A stretch of DNA of 64,000 nt from Malaya genurostris. Taxonomy: Eukaryota; Arthropoda; Insecta; Diptera; Culicidae. How positions within the stretch are numbered: the first letter of the stretch is position 1; the number at the start of each line of letters is the position of its first letter. The stretch lies in contig NC_080572.1 of the NCBI RefSeq assembly GCF_030247185.1, positions 212,131,435-212,195,434 on the forward strand, written 5' to 3'. Positions 11,574 to 23,731 of the stretch are shown one piece after another. Made by a program: the position numbers and the translations under genes. Below the pieces are notes generated by a model. It was not told the DNA's origin. It searched no databases and saw only the letters and a list, made by a program, of their open reading frames with translations.

Positions 11574-13070
11574 AAGGGTGATTTTTTTGCTGGTATCATT
11601 TTGGCTACACTTTTTTTGACAGATCACGCGTGGATCGTGTCTTGTGTCATTAGGGGCTGTCCATAAAAGACGTCACGCCGCAAGGGGGAGGGGGGTGTTT
11701 CATAAAACGTTACCTTTTGTGACAGGGTGAAGGGGGGGAGGTTTTTGGAATGTGACGTCCAATATTTTCAATGAGCGCATTTTTGAAATAACTTATATTA
11801 CTGCTTTGCCCTATTTCCAGAAAAAATCTCCACAATAAACGTTTAAATTCTATAGGAAAACGTGTATTTGTTGATGTAAAAGCTTCTTCTTGTAAATTCG
11901 GAAATGAGTGATGCAGGAAATCATTTCTGTTGTGATCAGCAAAAGTGCACGGAGCAGCGAATAAATTAGAGAAATTAATAAATTTTGCCTAATATGAGTA
12001 AAGAAGAAAAATATGTCTGCCCGGCGAACGACCGCAACTTGGTTAAAGCCGGGTATAAATAAACGATATAAAAAAAAGATGCCTTCAAACGGTTTAACTT
12101 AAGTTATTCACTGCCAATTTTTTCAGTAATTTGATTTTCTAGTATTGATAATAGTATATCATAAGAATTTCTCTTTTCTGATTCTGATGCAGTTTATTCA
12201 ATTGTACTCCATTTGAAAAAGGGCGGGAGATCAACGATTTCAGACGTAGATCATGTCATGTCTTATCTTGCTCAAAGCTTATCGAATCATCCAATGATTG
12301 AACTTACATAAATCAAGAATCATTTTAGCCCAAAATCACTACCCATTGTGTGACGAAAGATCAGTACCGATATTGATCGATGTGATTTAAAATTCACTGA
12401 TCAACTGATCATGAAAAGATTCTCTGGCAGTGATCTCGTTTTGATGAGGTTTTGGTCTTTATTTTCTCAGCCCTGTATGCTACACTACGTAAATATTATT
12501 CTTTACCTAAAACAATGATATATCTGTGTAACCCTGGGAGGAATAAAACAGATGATTTAAATGTTTCATCAATTCCAACCAAATACTTTTGTTAATTTAT
12601 ATAATTGATATTAATAAAATAATTTCGATGATTTTGTAGTTTCAGGGATATTTTTTAATCTAATGACAGCATGTAATGAATCGATTTTTCCCTCATATTT
12701 GTATGGTTTGTCATACATATTGAGAATATATTGAGGTGAATTTAATTTATTTAGAATTCGTGACATGTGACATAAAGGGGGTGGGGGGTCTTTGCTTCTG
12801 TGACAATTTGTGACAAAGGGGGGATGGGGAGTCAAAAATCGTCAAAAAAAGCGTGACGTCTTTTATGGACAGCCCCTTATCAAACTTGTTCAGTTTGGTC
12901 TATGATTTAATCATTTCTGGTTGAATGGATACGTCAACTACCAAAATTTCCCCAGCTGGAGTGAAGACCAGCCAGAAGTATTGAAAATCTATCGATTCCA
13001 ATAAAGATTTCATCAACTTTTTGCGTTTTTTTTTTTCAATCAAATCCTATATTTCTCGAAAATCACCCTT
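11574..13070 (+). mobile_element. Mariner-like element remnant containing a nested insertion
   Basis: Ends AAGGGTGATTTT and AAAATCACCCTT, flanked by TA (11572-11573 and 13071-13072). Removing the nested element leaves only about 275 bp. The retained part (12880-12990) resembles the 5' untranslated and start region of mosquito Tc1/mariner elements (TTGTTCAGTTTGGTCTATGA), but no transposase body remains. Classification beyond Tc1/mariner-like is not possible from this remnant. Confidence 0.6.
11653..12876. mobile_element. Harbinger-like non-autonomous element (TTA target site)
   Basis: Terminal inverted repeats GGGGCTGTCCATAAAAGACG of about 27 bp, continuing to a shared GTCACGC, flanked by TTA on both sides (11650-11652 and 12877-12879). 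A 3-bp TTA/TAA duplication fits PIF/Harbinger. Subterminal G-rich tracts (AAGGGGGAGGGGGGTG at the left, the inverse CACCCCC-type at the right) with TTTGTGACA repeats are a family feature. The interior has no transposase; about 12019-12070 contains a sequence like a retroelement 3' end (GGTTAAAGCCGGGTATAAA, then AT-rich). Inserted inside the mariner-like element, hence younger. Confidence 0.7.
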
Positions 13071-13072
13071 TA

Positions 13073-15180
13073 TTTCTTATTGTAACCTTAGAATACATTG
13101 ATCAGAACTGGTGCCGACATGACCCGAATGTAGATCGACTAAGACGGAATAGGCCTTTTTTGTCACTTTTTTCTAGGGGGAACGCTAGTGCACAATTTAT
13201 TGTAGCCCTTCCGCCAAGTTTTCAGGAAAAAAAATTTAGATCGTTTCTTTTTCCATTATTTAAAAACTATTATTTTAGGAAAAAATAATAACTGAACATT
13301 TGTTTAACTTTTATTGTTATAAAATTGTAACTTTTGTTGACAATAAACGTAATAAATTTTGAAGCAGCTTCCAAATTTAAATAAAGTTTTAAGGAGTTAA
13401 GAACCTAGGCGACAAGGTGGACTGAGAATATTTTTCGAGTATTAGTAGAAGGGTTTCATTTAATTTAATCAAATGTGCTTTCACTTCTAGCTTCCGGTAA
13501 GAAGCCTATATATTGCATTGGTAAAAGTTCCTATTCATACACATTAAAGTTTTGGGTAGAGCTTAGATAAAATTTCGTCAGCAACATGCAGAAACTTTCC
13601 ATACCGGTGCTAAATAAAGCCAAGACAAAACATGCGTCTCGGCTGTCGAGTGAACATTATTCACCCAATAGCGTTCCAATTCCTGAAACTTTTTTGCGGT
13701 AATTTTCATAATGGAGTTAATCGGATTTTCGAAGTAGCTCGAAGAATGAGTTTCTTCCATTACGAGTGCCAGTTCGTGTTAATCGTTCGGGCTGTATCTT
13801 CACTGCGTAGAAACAGTTTTTTCCCATTTCTGTTCTATCATAAATGGTAAAGCGGATTTGTTAGACAAGAAGGAGTAAAACGCAATCCTTACATTTCTCA
13901 TGAGATGCTTAAAAATTTCATAAATATATGTAAAATATGTTACTGTAAAATTTTGATGTTCGCGGTTAAATCGTATACAGAGGAACAAATAAAAAAATCA
14001 AGGATTCCGTTACGTTTCGTTATATTTGTCTTGCTTATTTTACAGCTTTTTAATATTTTGTTAATCTAAATTTCATTCACGATTATCATTCTGAAAATAT
14101 AGCATCAATACGTATAAATCTTTCTTTTTCTTATTCAATTTTTTAACTTTTCATGTAGCATTTCCAGTTTATTAGACTAGAGTAGTAAATAATATCTGTT
14201 AGTTTGTTAAGGTCCAAAAATATGTTAAAAAGGAATTTTTGATCCCTGTATTATGGTGCAAGCATGTTAAGACACCTGCTAATTTAGACAAATGTGTAAA
14301 AATCGCAATTCTAATATCCATGAATTTTTCTGAATTTGTTAGATTTCTTCAAATTGATGATTATTATTTAATAGTAAAATAATCACGCACATGATAATGA
14401 TAGCACATTTTGCGATGGACAGTGACAGTGAGCATAGATGCTTCAAGCCAGATATAGTACATAATGGAAAGATAAACAAATGCGCCCATTTAAGAGGTCA
14501 CTAGTGTGTGCTGCTGAAAATGAACAATTCGATTGAAAATGGTTCACATTTTATTGAGAACGGTTTGTTAAATCATGAAAATAGGAAAATGAGGTCGTAC
14601 TACCTTTGAGAAGTGTGAGTGTGAGTCTAGATTATTCCATAGTCACCGGCAACATTGGTTATTGCGTGCAGGCCAATCGTTGTTTAACTAATGTGGTTAG
14701 ATTGTGCAGCATACAATTTCAAGCTACGTTGAACATAACAGTATTACTCGACCTTTCCGCGAGAACCGAAACAGGTTATTATGCGTGAAAACAAACCATG
14801 TCCCTTAATGTTTACATTTCTAATCTCCGGTGCTTTTCTAATAACTGGTATTTAGAATGGTGTCAAACCAGTCAATTTATTAATCTGAGCAAATAAATGC
14901 GAACATAAAACATCCATTTCATATCAATTGAATAATGTTTCAGCAATGTTTTGTACAAGTTTACCTTTGGACCAAACCCTCGAGCCGAGTATGTATTGAA
15001 ATGCATATTAGTCATACACTAAAAAAAATTCGCCTGGAGAACGAGAGGGTTATGTGATAATCTAGTGTGAAAATATGAGGTGAACATGGAGAAGCTGGCA
15101 GAGAATCTGCTAAGTATTTTTATGAAAGGTAAATTGATTTTGGATTGGTTCGATATGTGATTGTGAAGCACAGTTATTGG
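13073..15180. other. AT-rich region without recognisable gene
   Basis: Contains several short ORFs (for example 13578-13760 minus, 13632-13850 plus) that overlap one another on opposite strands and match nothing I recognise. No inverted or tandem repeat is obvious. A CACTAAAAAAAATTCGCC-type word near 15018 may mark an element edge but no partner was found. Confidence 0.35.
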
Positions 15181-16090
15181 TATAAAAAGGTGGGTGGATA
15201 ATGTCACAGACATAACTGGATGTCGTGAATACGAATATAAATGAAACGCTTTCTTCTTACTTTCGAATCTCAATTAGTTGATCACTTGTATTAATTATGC
15301 CAGCTTCCCCCTTTTTCACTACTAGAATTTGAAACGATGCACCTAAACTAAGCCGCATTCGAATGCAATTTATTTTTTTGAATTAGTTGCGAAAATGAAT
15401 TCAGTTCCGGAATCCAGTTCCAACATGCAGGTTTTGAATTCTAAACCTGTATTCTGGAACTATGTTTCTGGAACATAATTTTGAAACTAAATTCTCCTCC
15501 CGACGATCGAAGTCCAAATGAAAGCACGAACTAAGCGTTTGAGGCTTTGTACCACGCTAAAAGTCTGCTCTTGTTACTGGCGACTGCTGCTCCCGACGAT
15601 CGAAGTCCAAATGAAAGCACGACCAGAACGTTTCACATTTTATACTTGGTTTGTACGTGCTGATGTTGGTGGGAGAATCTCACCTCGACATCAAGTTCCG
15701 TCTGAAGCACTTGAAGAAATGAATGATTTTCAGTCAAAGTTTACCTTTTATACTCGTCCAGTAGATAATCGGAACTGATATGTGCTTGACTATTTCAAAA
15801 CCGTCGTCTGTGTGCGAAAAAGGCAAGCAAGCGTGATGAATTTTCCTCGTTATTTCCAACAGTTTTAGAAAACTTTGATTTTCAATTATTTATGGTTTTC
15901 TCACACTGTTGAAAATTTAATCACAAATTCCTGATCATATTTCCGATAGCTTGTAGAAAAAATTATGTAGCTGGGTTAAGTGCATCAAGAGATATTCGCG
16001 ATAAAGTTTCGCCCATTCTTGTACAGGGTAAATTTTGAAAAGGCGCCCCATATTGAAGTAAGTCATATTCACGACAAAACTACGTAACAT
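15180..16090 (+). repeat. Family C dispersed repeat, copy 1
   Basis: Colinear with 57138-58400. Shared blocks are: CATAACTGGATGTCGTGAAT near 15210; a TTCCCC/CACTACTA block near 15305; and a 3' block starting GATATGTGCTTGACTA (15779) through CTCACACTGTTGAAAA to AAAAGGCGCCCCATA (16038) and GTCATATTCACGAC. Between them is a degenerate GAATTCAGTTCCGGAA minisatellite (15398-15490) and a 35-bp direct repeat beginning CTCCCGACGATCGAAGTCC (about 15496 and 15590). No domain is recognisable in the 86-codon ORF at 15518-15778. Element class unknown. Confidence 0.6.
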
Positions 16091-19000
16091 ATTTATACAC
16101 TGGAACCTCAATTTACGCGAAGGGTCAGGGGTGCGTAAATTAAATTTCGTGTAAAAAATGGTTTTTCAAATTTCATTTTATTTTTGGTATAAATAACACA
16201 AAAGAATCTTACTACGTCTATAGCCCAAGGTATCAAGGAACATCTGAGTACGTTTTGAGACTATGGAAATGCTTATGAGATGTTTCAAGATCCAAGAGCT
16301 ACTTGAAGAATTGGCATTAGGGACAACTCTGCGTCACAGCAAGAACTATAACAGTTTACGTTTGTGTTCTGTTTGCTGTTCATACATTCAAAGCAATGTT
16401 TTTCTTACCTGTCTATTTTGATATGTACGTTCCAGAATTGTGCTCAGTCATCCAAGAACTTCAGTGAAAACAGGTCTTAAGATCTACACGAGCACTCAGC
16501 AGTCTATGAAGAATTTTTCAATGCAGTTCATAATCTGTAATTCAATCCATGGAGCTGCTCTTCTATTAAACTACATTGGAGATATTAAATATTCACACAT
16601 TATAGATAATGCGATGAAACAGTGTGCCGAAAAAAGCTCGAGTCATTTACTATTTGGACGCAAAAATAACTGATTTATTTCGGAACTTACTACTGACAAA
16701 ACAATGTTGAGTGTTTAAAATGAAGTCCATTCACTGCATTTAGAATAAAAATAACGAAAAACTTATTCCGATTTAGTTTGTTGGAATGTCGAACATTTTC
16801 CGATTTAGTTTGATGGAATGTTGAACATTTTTCATTACATTTTGCTCACTCTATTGGCTAACCTGAGCGAGCATCTTGACCTACCATCGAGTCAACTTTC
16901 TCATTCATTTTCTGTTTGGTAATGTTCTTAAATTGGGCGAAATTGAGAGCAGTTGGGGGATTGATGTCCTTTTAGAAAAAATCTGCCCATTTGTCTCTCT
17001 ACCGCAGTTTCTCTTTTCCGCTGTAGTGAGCAGTGCGGTAAAGCTACATTTCAATCGAATATTATTAGATGAAAATGAAATGTATGGCCATTGACTGTCA
17101 GCATATCCCTTCTCATTCATTTTACTTCTGTTCCTGAAGCTCCCAGAATTCATCGTCAATTGAAAAACCGTACCTAGTCACTTAAAGTTTTGCTTGCTCA
17201 TTTTGTAGTGTCAAGTAGTCTACCTGTTTCATTGTGTTCTGGTGTTCTAGGCATAAACTCTCCGATCATAATGATAAATAGAGGGTGGCGGTTCTCATTT
17301 GAGTTTTCAATTATCACTAGCAAGTTAAAATTGATAATTTCGACTGATTGAAATGTATTGAGATGTGTTCTGAAATATTTAGAATGAAAACTGAAAGAGG
17401 CCGCTCTCTCATTTAATGGTAAGAGATATTTTGTTACTTCAAGAGACTGACTGACGGTGGTTAAGCTTGTAATTAAGTGAGCTTCGGTACAAATAGAAAC
17501 GAATGAAGGACGGTTGATGCCCATTCGGTGCGACAGCGAAGGTTGTGTGTTAGAATGTGAAGTTTACTGCAGTATAGTGATCGTCAGTGTGTGCACACTT
17601 TTTATTTTAATTGAATTGAATGAAGTTTCACAGCACTGGCAGTGAGTGCTTGTCAAATTTAGTATATCAAAACTTTACAGGTCAATTGTGATATTGATTG
17701 CTGAGAGCAATAACACATCGGTTAAGCAGTCCCCGGTAAAATAATACTTTATTTTCCAAATTTCGATTCATCAAAATATTCTCGTTGAAGAGCAGTACAA
17801 TTGTTTCAACAGCGTTCCTACATAGACAAAGTATTCTTGAAATGTTTTACTATAAGAAAACACAAAGAAAAAGTGAATGATTTTCCAAAAATGTTAGATC
17901 CTTCTCGTCCCATAATGCATAGGCGTTCGTGGTAAAGAAAACCAAATAAGCAAGTTCGATGAGGTAGAGCGATCGAGGATGATTCCCACGGCAGACAAAA
18001 CTTTCTTAATTGGAATTAGCATCATTTAAATAAAATCGGTGACTATGCTGTGCCGTTCTCTGTCGTGCCGCTTCGGTCACACGAATATAAAACCTTTTTG
18101 ATGCCAATTTGTAGCGTACAACTCATTATGGCTAAACACGGTTTCAGTTTCCAGAAGTAGCGGTCGAAAACTCCGAAATGAAACTCATATAGAGTTCTCA
18201 GAGAGGGCTTGAGGTATGAGAACAGATAATAATTCGAGGAAGCCAAATCGGTAAGGGAAGCAATAGGATCCCTTAATGTTGATCCTAGCTCTTGTGTACC
18301 GGCGCATAGCCTCGAAACTTGTTACCATTTGTGAGGCCTGTAATGTGAACCTGTTAAAACTAAATCTTCCACACACCCCAGACCACGCATACTTAACAAA
18401 AACCCGTAAAAGCACCCTTCCACAAAAACCTAGAAACCTACATAAAATAAAAACATTACCTACATGGCCGACACGACACAACGAGTCCCATTGGTTAAAC
18501 CCGATGTACATTGCGCGTTCTAACTCCTCCTTCCGGATCTACTCAGAGATCCTAACTGTTAGAATTAATTAGCTATGCTAGGAGAGGATAGACTATATAA
18601 GTGAATGAATCTCTGATAATAAATGGATTTGGTAAATTACCGACTAAAAAGAGTGTTTAAAATGTTCTCAGGTCTTTCCGCAGCGATTTCGGACTTCGAT
18701 CACTCCATTGATTCACAGTAATATTTGCTCAGCAGTTACCAACCGATACCAAAAGACCAACAGAATGTATTAGCATAGACATATGTGCTCCCGAAGTGCG
18801 CTCGCGTTCGTCTTTTTTGTTCTGAGTAGGCACCTAGCGGCAAGATATCGGTTTTACCCAATCTATGGTGTGTGCGTCAGTACTAATCCTTGTGGTACCT
18901 TCAGCTTCCGTTCATCCAGTGTAATTTCATGTAGTTTTGAAATTATTCTGTGTAACCGCATCACTGGTCTTGTCGCTTAGAGTGACAAAAATAAAAACTT

Positions 19001-19357
19001 TTTTCTAGTTCCGTCAATAATGTACTTACAGGGTGGCATGTGCTAAATATGCGATCAATTTTCTCAGAAGTAGCCACACCGATTTCATGAACTCAAAACT
19101 ACTCAAAAACGAGGAAATTTCAAAAAAATAGTTTCTTCAGTTCACTTTTTGGAATAAAATATATTTTGAAAGTTTATCTAGTGATAGTGGAGAAAACTGG
19201 CTGTGGCTGTTTTCCAAAAATTTTAAGTAAAACGTTAGAAACATCAAACCTTCATTTGTAACTACGCCAAAAAAATATAAATATAAAAAGCATATAATAT
19301 AAAATGATATAAAAATAATAATATATATGATATAAAAAGCAGATTCGCAACAGACGC
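16091..19357. other. Region without recognisable gene; minor repeats
   Basis: At 16100-16180 the sequence CTGGAACCTCAATTTACGCG followed by GTAAATT words resembles a solitary end of a TA-inserting element. A 32-bp tandem duplication lies at about 16766-16829 (unit begins TTCCGATTTAGTTTG). A 108-codon minus-strand ORF (17198-17524) and overlapping ORFs on both strands at 18185-18572 are unrecognised. No coherent gene model with splice sites could be assembled. Confidence 0.35.
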
Positions 19358-19475
19358 CATTTTCAGTTCAACAACGTTGAAACTAGGTTCAAAATTAGCT
19401 TCAAACAAACGGTTTGACAGCAGTTAGGGTGGAAACAGGGTTAGGTTTGGTATCAAGCGAAAACGACATAACTGA
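19358..19475 (+). repeat. Inverted-repeat partner 1 (about 115 bp)
   Basis: About 115 bp including TTTGACAGCAGTTAGGGTGG and GTTTGGTATCAAGCGAAAAC. The reverse complement, with only scattered differences, is at 23494-23605. The copies are 4.0 kb apart. The unit has no ORF of interest and could be either a dispersed repeat present twice or the ends of a 4.2 kb element. Confidence 0.6.
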
Positions 19476-20993
19476 TAACATCTATAATTCGGTTGACATT
19501 TTAATCTTTGAGAACTACGATAACAAGATAATGATAATGACGAAATAATGCCACCTACATACTGTAACCGTAAGTCACTTACCAGTGACTTCAATTGATT
19601 TCTCTTGCCGTGTTGTTCTTTACTGTCGTTAAAATTACCAAAAAGAAGGTGTAAATCATTCACCTAGATCAAGCTAAGTTTTGTTTTGGGTTGATGCGAA
19701 ACACTTTAAACAGTAATTCCAACAAAACCTGAATTGCTCTCGAGATGTTTGCAATGTTTAACGAGAGGAGGTTAAATAAAGTTTTGATTCAAGTCCGTAC
19801 TTTGTCTTTGGTCATTTTTCCGCTAATTAGCTGTTTAGCTCCTTAGATGAAATTCTATTTTTGTAGTCCCCTGGTATCGTTAGACTTTTGTTTTTTTTTA
19901 CCCAGATGGACGAACCAAGTGTTTTTTTTTATCTAGAAAAATAAATACGTTTGAAAACCTGGAATGGAAAGATGATTTATTAGGGTATTCATGGGTTGTG
20001 TTACTCTTCAATATCACAAATTACAGTCAGAAGAAACATAATAAATCCTCTTTTTCTTATGTCAACAAGAGATTTAATATCCTGTATATATCGAAAGTAT
20101 CTAAAGAAACCCTTGAATTAATTCAAGCTTGTAACAATCTCACCGAATCTGTCTTCCGCACCAAAGAAGCCACCGTACATAATAATTGCTATGAAGTAAC
20201 TTTCATCCTCTTACAGTTACCGCTGTGGATGCCGATTGAAGTAACCAATTCAATTGGGTAGAAAAAAAGAATCAAATAATTCCCCTAAGGGTCGGTATTC
20301 CACGGAGGTTAATGTTCTGATTTCACTTACCATCACATTACGATATTAAGCACTTCCCGTTTGTCTAGCTGCTCGGCAAAAAAAAATCATCGCAAGATAC
20401 CTCTAGGGGATTATTTAATATACTCATTCGGAACATTTGCATCGATTTATTCATGTGTTGTGGTCGCGCCTTTTCGAGGCGTCATATTTTACCACTTGTC
20501 ATAACAGTCACGTCTTGGAAGACATTTGAATTCGTAGATTTTATCATTTTCTTGGAAACTCATGCGAAACCAGCGGAATTTATACCACATGTGCGATAAG
20601 AAAGTATATGTCTCAGGGGAAAAGTAGCAGCTGTTTCCTGAAAACGAGTTTAGTGCAGAAATGCTTCTGAGCCATCGTTTCTACAATCAGGTTGAGCAGC
20701 AATGAAGGAGGATGTCAGGATGTCTATTGATATGCTTGGCGTGTATCTTTGAAATGCTTGGAATTTATTTTATTTTATTATTTTTGCCACAATCTATTCA
20801 ACTCTATACTATAATCAATTGAACAGATGAAATATTTTAGTCTTCTTAGGCCTAGTGTTTCGAGATTTGAAAATTGTCCAAATCTAACTTGAAATTCACC
20901 ATGTGTTATTTATATCTGGTGCTATTCAAGTTGACCCGTTAAACAGACGGAAATGTTCAACTCAACTTCAGTATTTACTGTACAATTATTGCG
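19476..20993. other. Region without recognisable gene
   Basis: An 87-codon plus-strand ORF (19998-20261) has plausible composition but no recognised motif. At 20272-20420 a weak inverted repeat (AAATAATTCCCCTAAGGG against an inverted AATAATCCCCTAGAGG) bounds about 150 bp and may be a small MITE; I could not confirm a target duplication. Confidence 0.3.
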
Positions 20994-21150
20994 CCCTGGG
21001 GACGGGAATAGCGTGATGTTAGTCGATGCTATTCACCCAGCCACCTGGGTTCGATTCCAGACCCCGTACATAGGGTCAGAAAGTTCTTCTGGTCCGAGAG
21101 GTGAATGATCTTAAGGTTAAAACCTCTGTATTTGGAACTTAAAAAAATTA
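20994..21150 (+). mobile_element. tRNA-derived SINE with intact pol III boxes
   Basis: Starts CCCTGGGGACGGGAATAGCG. A-box-like TAGCGTGATGTTAG is followed by a perfect B box GGTTCGATTCC, then CCGTACATAGGGTCAGAAAG, a TGAATGATCTTAAGGTTAA tail region and a short A-run (AAAAAAATT). Same family as 4703-4810. SINEs of this type are pol III-transcribed and mobilised by a LINE in trans (established for SINEs generally; the partner LINE here is unknown). Confidence 0.8.
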
Positions 21151-21984
21151 CTGCGTCGTGGTAAATGTAACACTTATGACAACTTATGCTGTGAACTATT
21201 TCGCGAATGATTTCAACTTTTGGTTAAAGTTTGACTTCTGGATAGCTATTTTGTATCAAGTAATTAAATTTAAAACTACGCCCATTTTGATGGATGGATG
21301 GAAAGTTATATCCGGTTACTGCGGTTACTGCAAATAATATGATGTCGAGTGGTATAACGACTGCAACACAGAGAACGAACAAATTCCAAGAAAACCTTAC
21401 TTCGTATGAATTTGCATTGAAATATTTTATTGGAGTATTTTCTTTGACTGAAAGAAGCAAAAGAAATTATACAGAAGAAAGTTTTACTAAAGATTGGAAA
21501 TTAGAATTACAAGGTTTTTTTTCTCAATCTCAGATAATAACTATCAAATTGTCAAAAATAACCATGATTGCGAGCAGGGTTATTTATGACAACGTCAAAA
21601 TAACTTCTCGACTGTCACATTTTAACTAAAAGTTAAAAAAAATCGGGGATCGGTATAGCTGAATTAAGTTTATTTGATCATCAAATATCGAGTTCTTTAT
21701 GCGATCCATATCAGTGCTCAGTGCTCAGTGGACCGCACTTGATGAACTGAGTCGAATGGTAAACGACACTCGGCCTTCTGGGCTTCAATTCAAAAGTCGG
21801 TTATCACAGGAATTGCATAGCATTCCTATCTGAGAACGAGAAAATGAATTATCCTAAAATCGATTGGAAAATTTATTTTTTGTATAATCGATGAACCGAT
21901 TTATTCTCATCGATATTTTAATAATCGTTTACAGGTATTTGAAAATCTATTATCCAGCATTTCAGCAATACGCATAAGTCCCGG

Positions 21985-22160
21985 ATTGACGGTTCAATAC
22001 ATAGGGCGCTATTCTTACAAGCCAGCTGTCGTATGTTCGAGCCCCGACCTGGAACGATTCTTAGTGTCAGTAGGATCATGAAACCAGTCATGCAATGGCT
22101 CTGTACGCTTAAGAATCAGCTGCGAAATCTGTTTAAACAGAAGGTCTTGATAAATTGATA
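21985..22160 (+). mobile_element. Second tRNA-related SINE family, forward copy
   Basis: Carries GACGGTTCAATACATAGGGC upstream of a B box in GTATGTTCGAGCCCCGACC, followed by the family tail words GATTCTTAGTGTCAGTAGG, CATGCAATGGCTCTGTACGC and AAACAGAAGGTC. A second copy lies inverted at 22490-22615. Distinct from the SINE at 20994. Confidence 0.7.
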
Positions 22161-22317
22161 GATAATTCAAACCGATTAGTAAATCCGTAAACAGAATTTT
22201 CGATTTTGAAATAGATTTTTAGATTATTTGGAATATCTAATAATTGAAATTTTAAAATCGAATTATTATATGAATTTCACATCCGATATTCCATTTTTAT
22301 ATTGATCAATGTTCGCG

Positions 22318-22478
22318 TTATCGAAAAAACTATCGGCGAAATAGCTTTCGGCGAAATGACATTCGATGAAATGGACCATTCGGCGAAATGTCATTTGACA
22401 AAATGACCCTTTCAGCAAAATTACTTTCGACGAAACGGCTTTCGGCGAAATGGCTTTCGGCGAAATGACCCTGATCCG
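22318..22478 (+). repeat. 15-bp minisatellite, locus 1
   Basis: About ten degenerate units of TTTCGGCGAAATGGC, period about 15 bp with some 16-17 bp units; several carry GAAATGACC or GAAATGGAC variants. The right edge reads GACCCTGATCCG, the same edge as the locus at 25968-26116. Its short minus-strand ORFs (for example repeats of ISPKA, AESHF) are translations of the repeat and not genes. Confidence 0.85.
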
Positions 22479-22489
22479 TCTCCGAAGCT

Positions 22490-22615
22490 CTGATAGTACA
22501 TTTCTTTTGAGTATGAATTTGACCTTCTGCTTTGACACTAAGAATTTTTCCTGGTCGGGGCTCGAACATACGACAACTAGCTTATGAAATCAGTGCCTTA
22601 TCATTGAGCCGTTAA
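22490..22615 (-). mobile_element. Second tRNA-related SINE family, inverted copy
   Basis: On the minus strand: GGTTAACGGCTCAATGATAA (A-box region), then GTATGTTCGAGCCCCGACC (B box) and ATTCTTAGTGTCAAAGCAG. It lies head-to-head with the copy at 21985, separated by the 15-bp minisatellite. The A box is shifted or degenerate; the B box is intact. Confidence 0.65.
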
Positions 22616-23493
22616 CCCAGAATTTTTGAACCAAAATGGAAATTTTAATAAAACAAAATTATTTTTTACAAATCCGTACAATGAAGAAAATTTTTAGAAA
22701 TTTTTTTTTTACGGTTCCGTCTACAGTTTTCGGTTTGTTTACGTAAGAGGCATTAAAAACTGCAAAATGGGATTTCTCACAAACGCTCACGAGAAAATAC
22801 AATAAATAAATAAATACAAATAAATGAAAAATTGGTTTCGGTTCATATTTAACTGGCAGTGCCCTGATGAGTCAAAGAAAAATATTGCTAGTGTAAAACT
22901 CAAGTTGTGTTTTCATAACTTTTCCGGAGTTGTATTGAAAAATATACATAGGATTTTATTACATCCGTTTGGTTGACTCACGTTTGTGCCATGGATATAT
23001 TTCCAGATTTTCGACAGTAAAATAACGTTGATCAAGCATGGCGATACTGATCACAATTCGTTGGGTGTCATATTATTTCAACTATGTCTAGGGAAAATTA
23101 GTGCCGCAGTACAACTGATTGTTTTATTTCTAAAAGCAAATCTCTACTGTGCAAAGGTTCCAAAACAAGGTCTGATCAAAGTTAACCCTCGTTATGTGCT
23201 TTCAGTGATTCGTTGGTCTGGTCAATTATTGTAATAATTCTCATAAATTGTCAGTATTGGATTTTACTTATTTCGCTGGAATACCGCTTCGGATTTGGGT
23301 GACAGCTTTTTTGGGCGTTCTAATATTGTATCTTGTTTTTGGGCATTCTCACAAATATCCAGTACAATCAATCACTTGAAATTAAGTTATGCTCTGGCGT
23401 AGGTTTGTACGTAATGACAAGGGTTTTGCTAATCGAACTCAATGCTTATTGCTCAGGTTAATAGTAGACTGCGTAAAATAGGGAATAGGATGC
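22616..23493. other. AT-rich region without recognisable gene
   Basis: Includes (AAAT)n-like sequence at 22800-22830 and an 82-codon plus-strand ORF (22986-23234) of ordinary composition (LGVILFQLCLGKISAAVQLI) but with no recognised motif. A CTGATGAGTCAAAG word at 22864-22877 resembles half a hammerhead core (see findings). Confidence 0.3.
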
Positions 23494-23605
23494 TTATGTC
23501 GTTTTCGCTTGATACCAAACCTAACCCAGTTTCCACCCTAACTGCTGTCAAATCGTTTATTTGAAGCTAGTTTCAACATTGTTGAACTGAAAATCGAGTC
23601 AGTTT
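23494..23605 (-). repeat. Inverted-repeat partner 2 (about 115 bp)
   Basis: Reverse complement of 19358-19475: GTCGTTTTCGCTTGATACC and CCACCCTAACTGCTGTCAAA. See the partner entry. Confidence 0.6.
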
Positions 23606-23731
23606 CGAACCTGGTTTTTATGTCAGGTTTGCTAAGATCCCCGCTATTTTTCGAAGCCAGCGATTACAATTTGGTCGGATTAAGTGTCTTTCCTTTTGAT
23701 TGCACAAGAAAATTATCACATCCCGAAAATA

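Noticed and set aside
18545..18660. Possible LTR (TGTTAGAATTAATTAGC, a TATATAAG and an AATAAATGG in order)
   Set aside because: No second LTR, primer-binding site, polypurine tract or gag-pol sequence was found nearby.
22266..22569. Overlapping 79- and 90-codon minus-strand ORFs
   Set aside because: They translate the 15-bp minisatellite; the same applies to 25239-25513 and 25950-26165.
22864..22885. CTGATGAGTCAAAG as an additional hammerhead
   Set aside because: The GAAA box and both other helices are missing; it may be chance or an unrecoverable relic.
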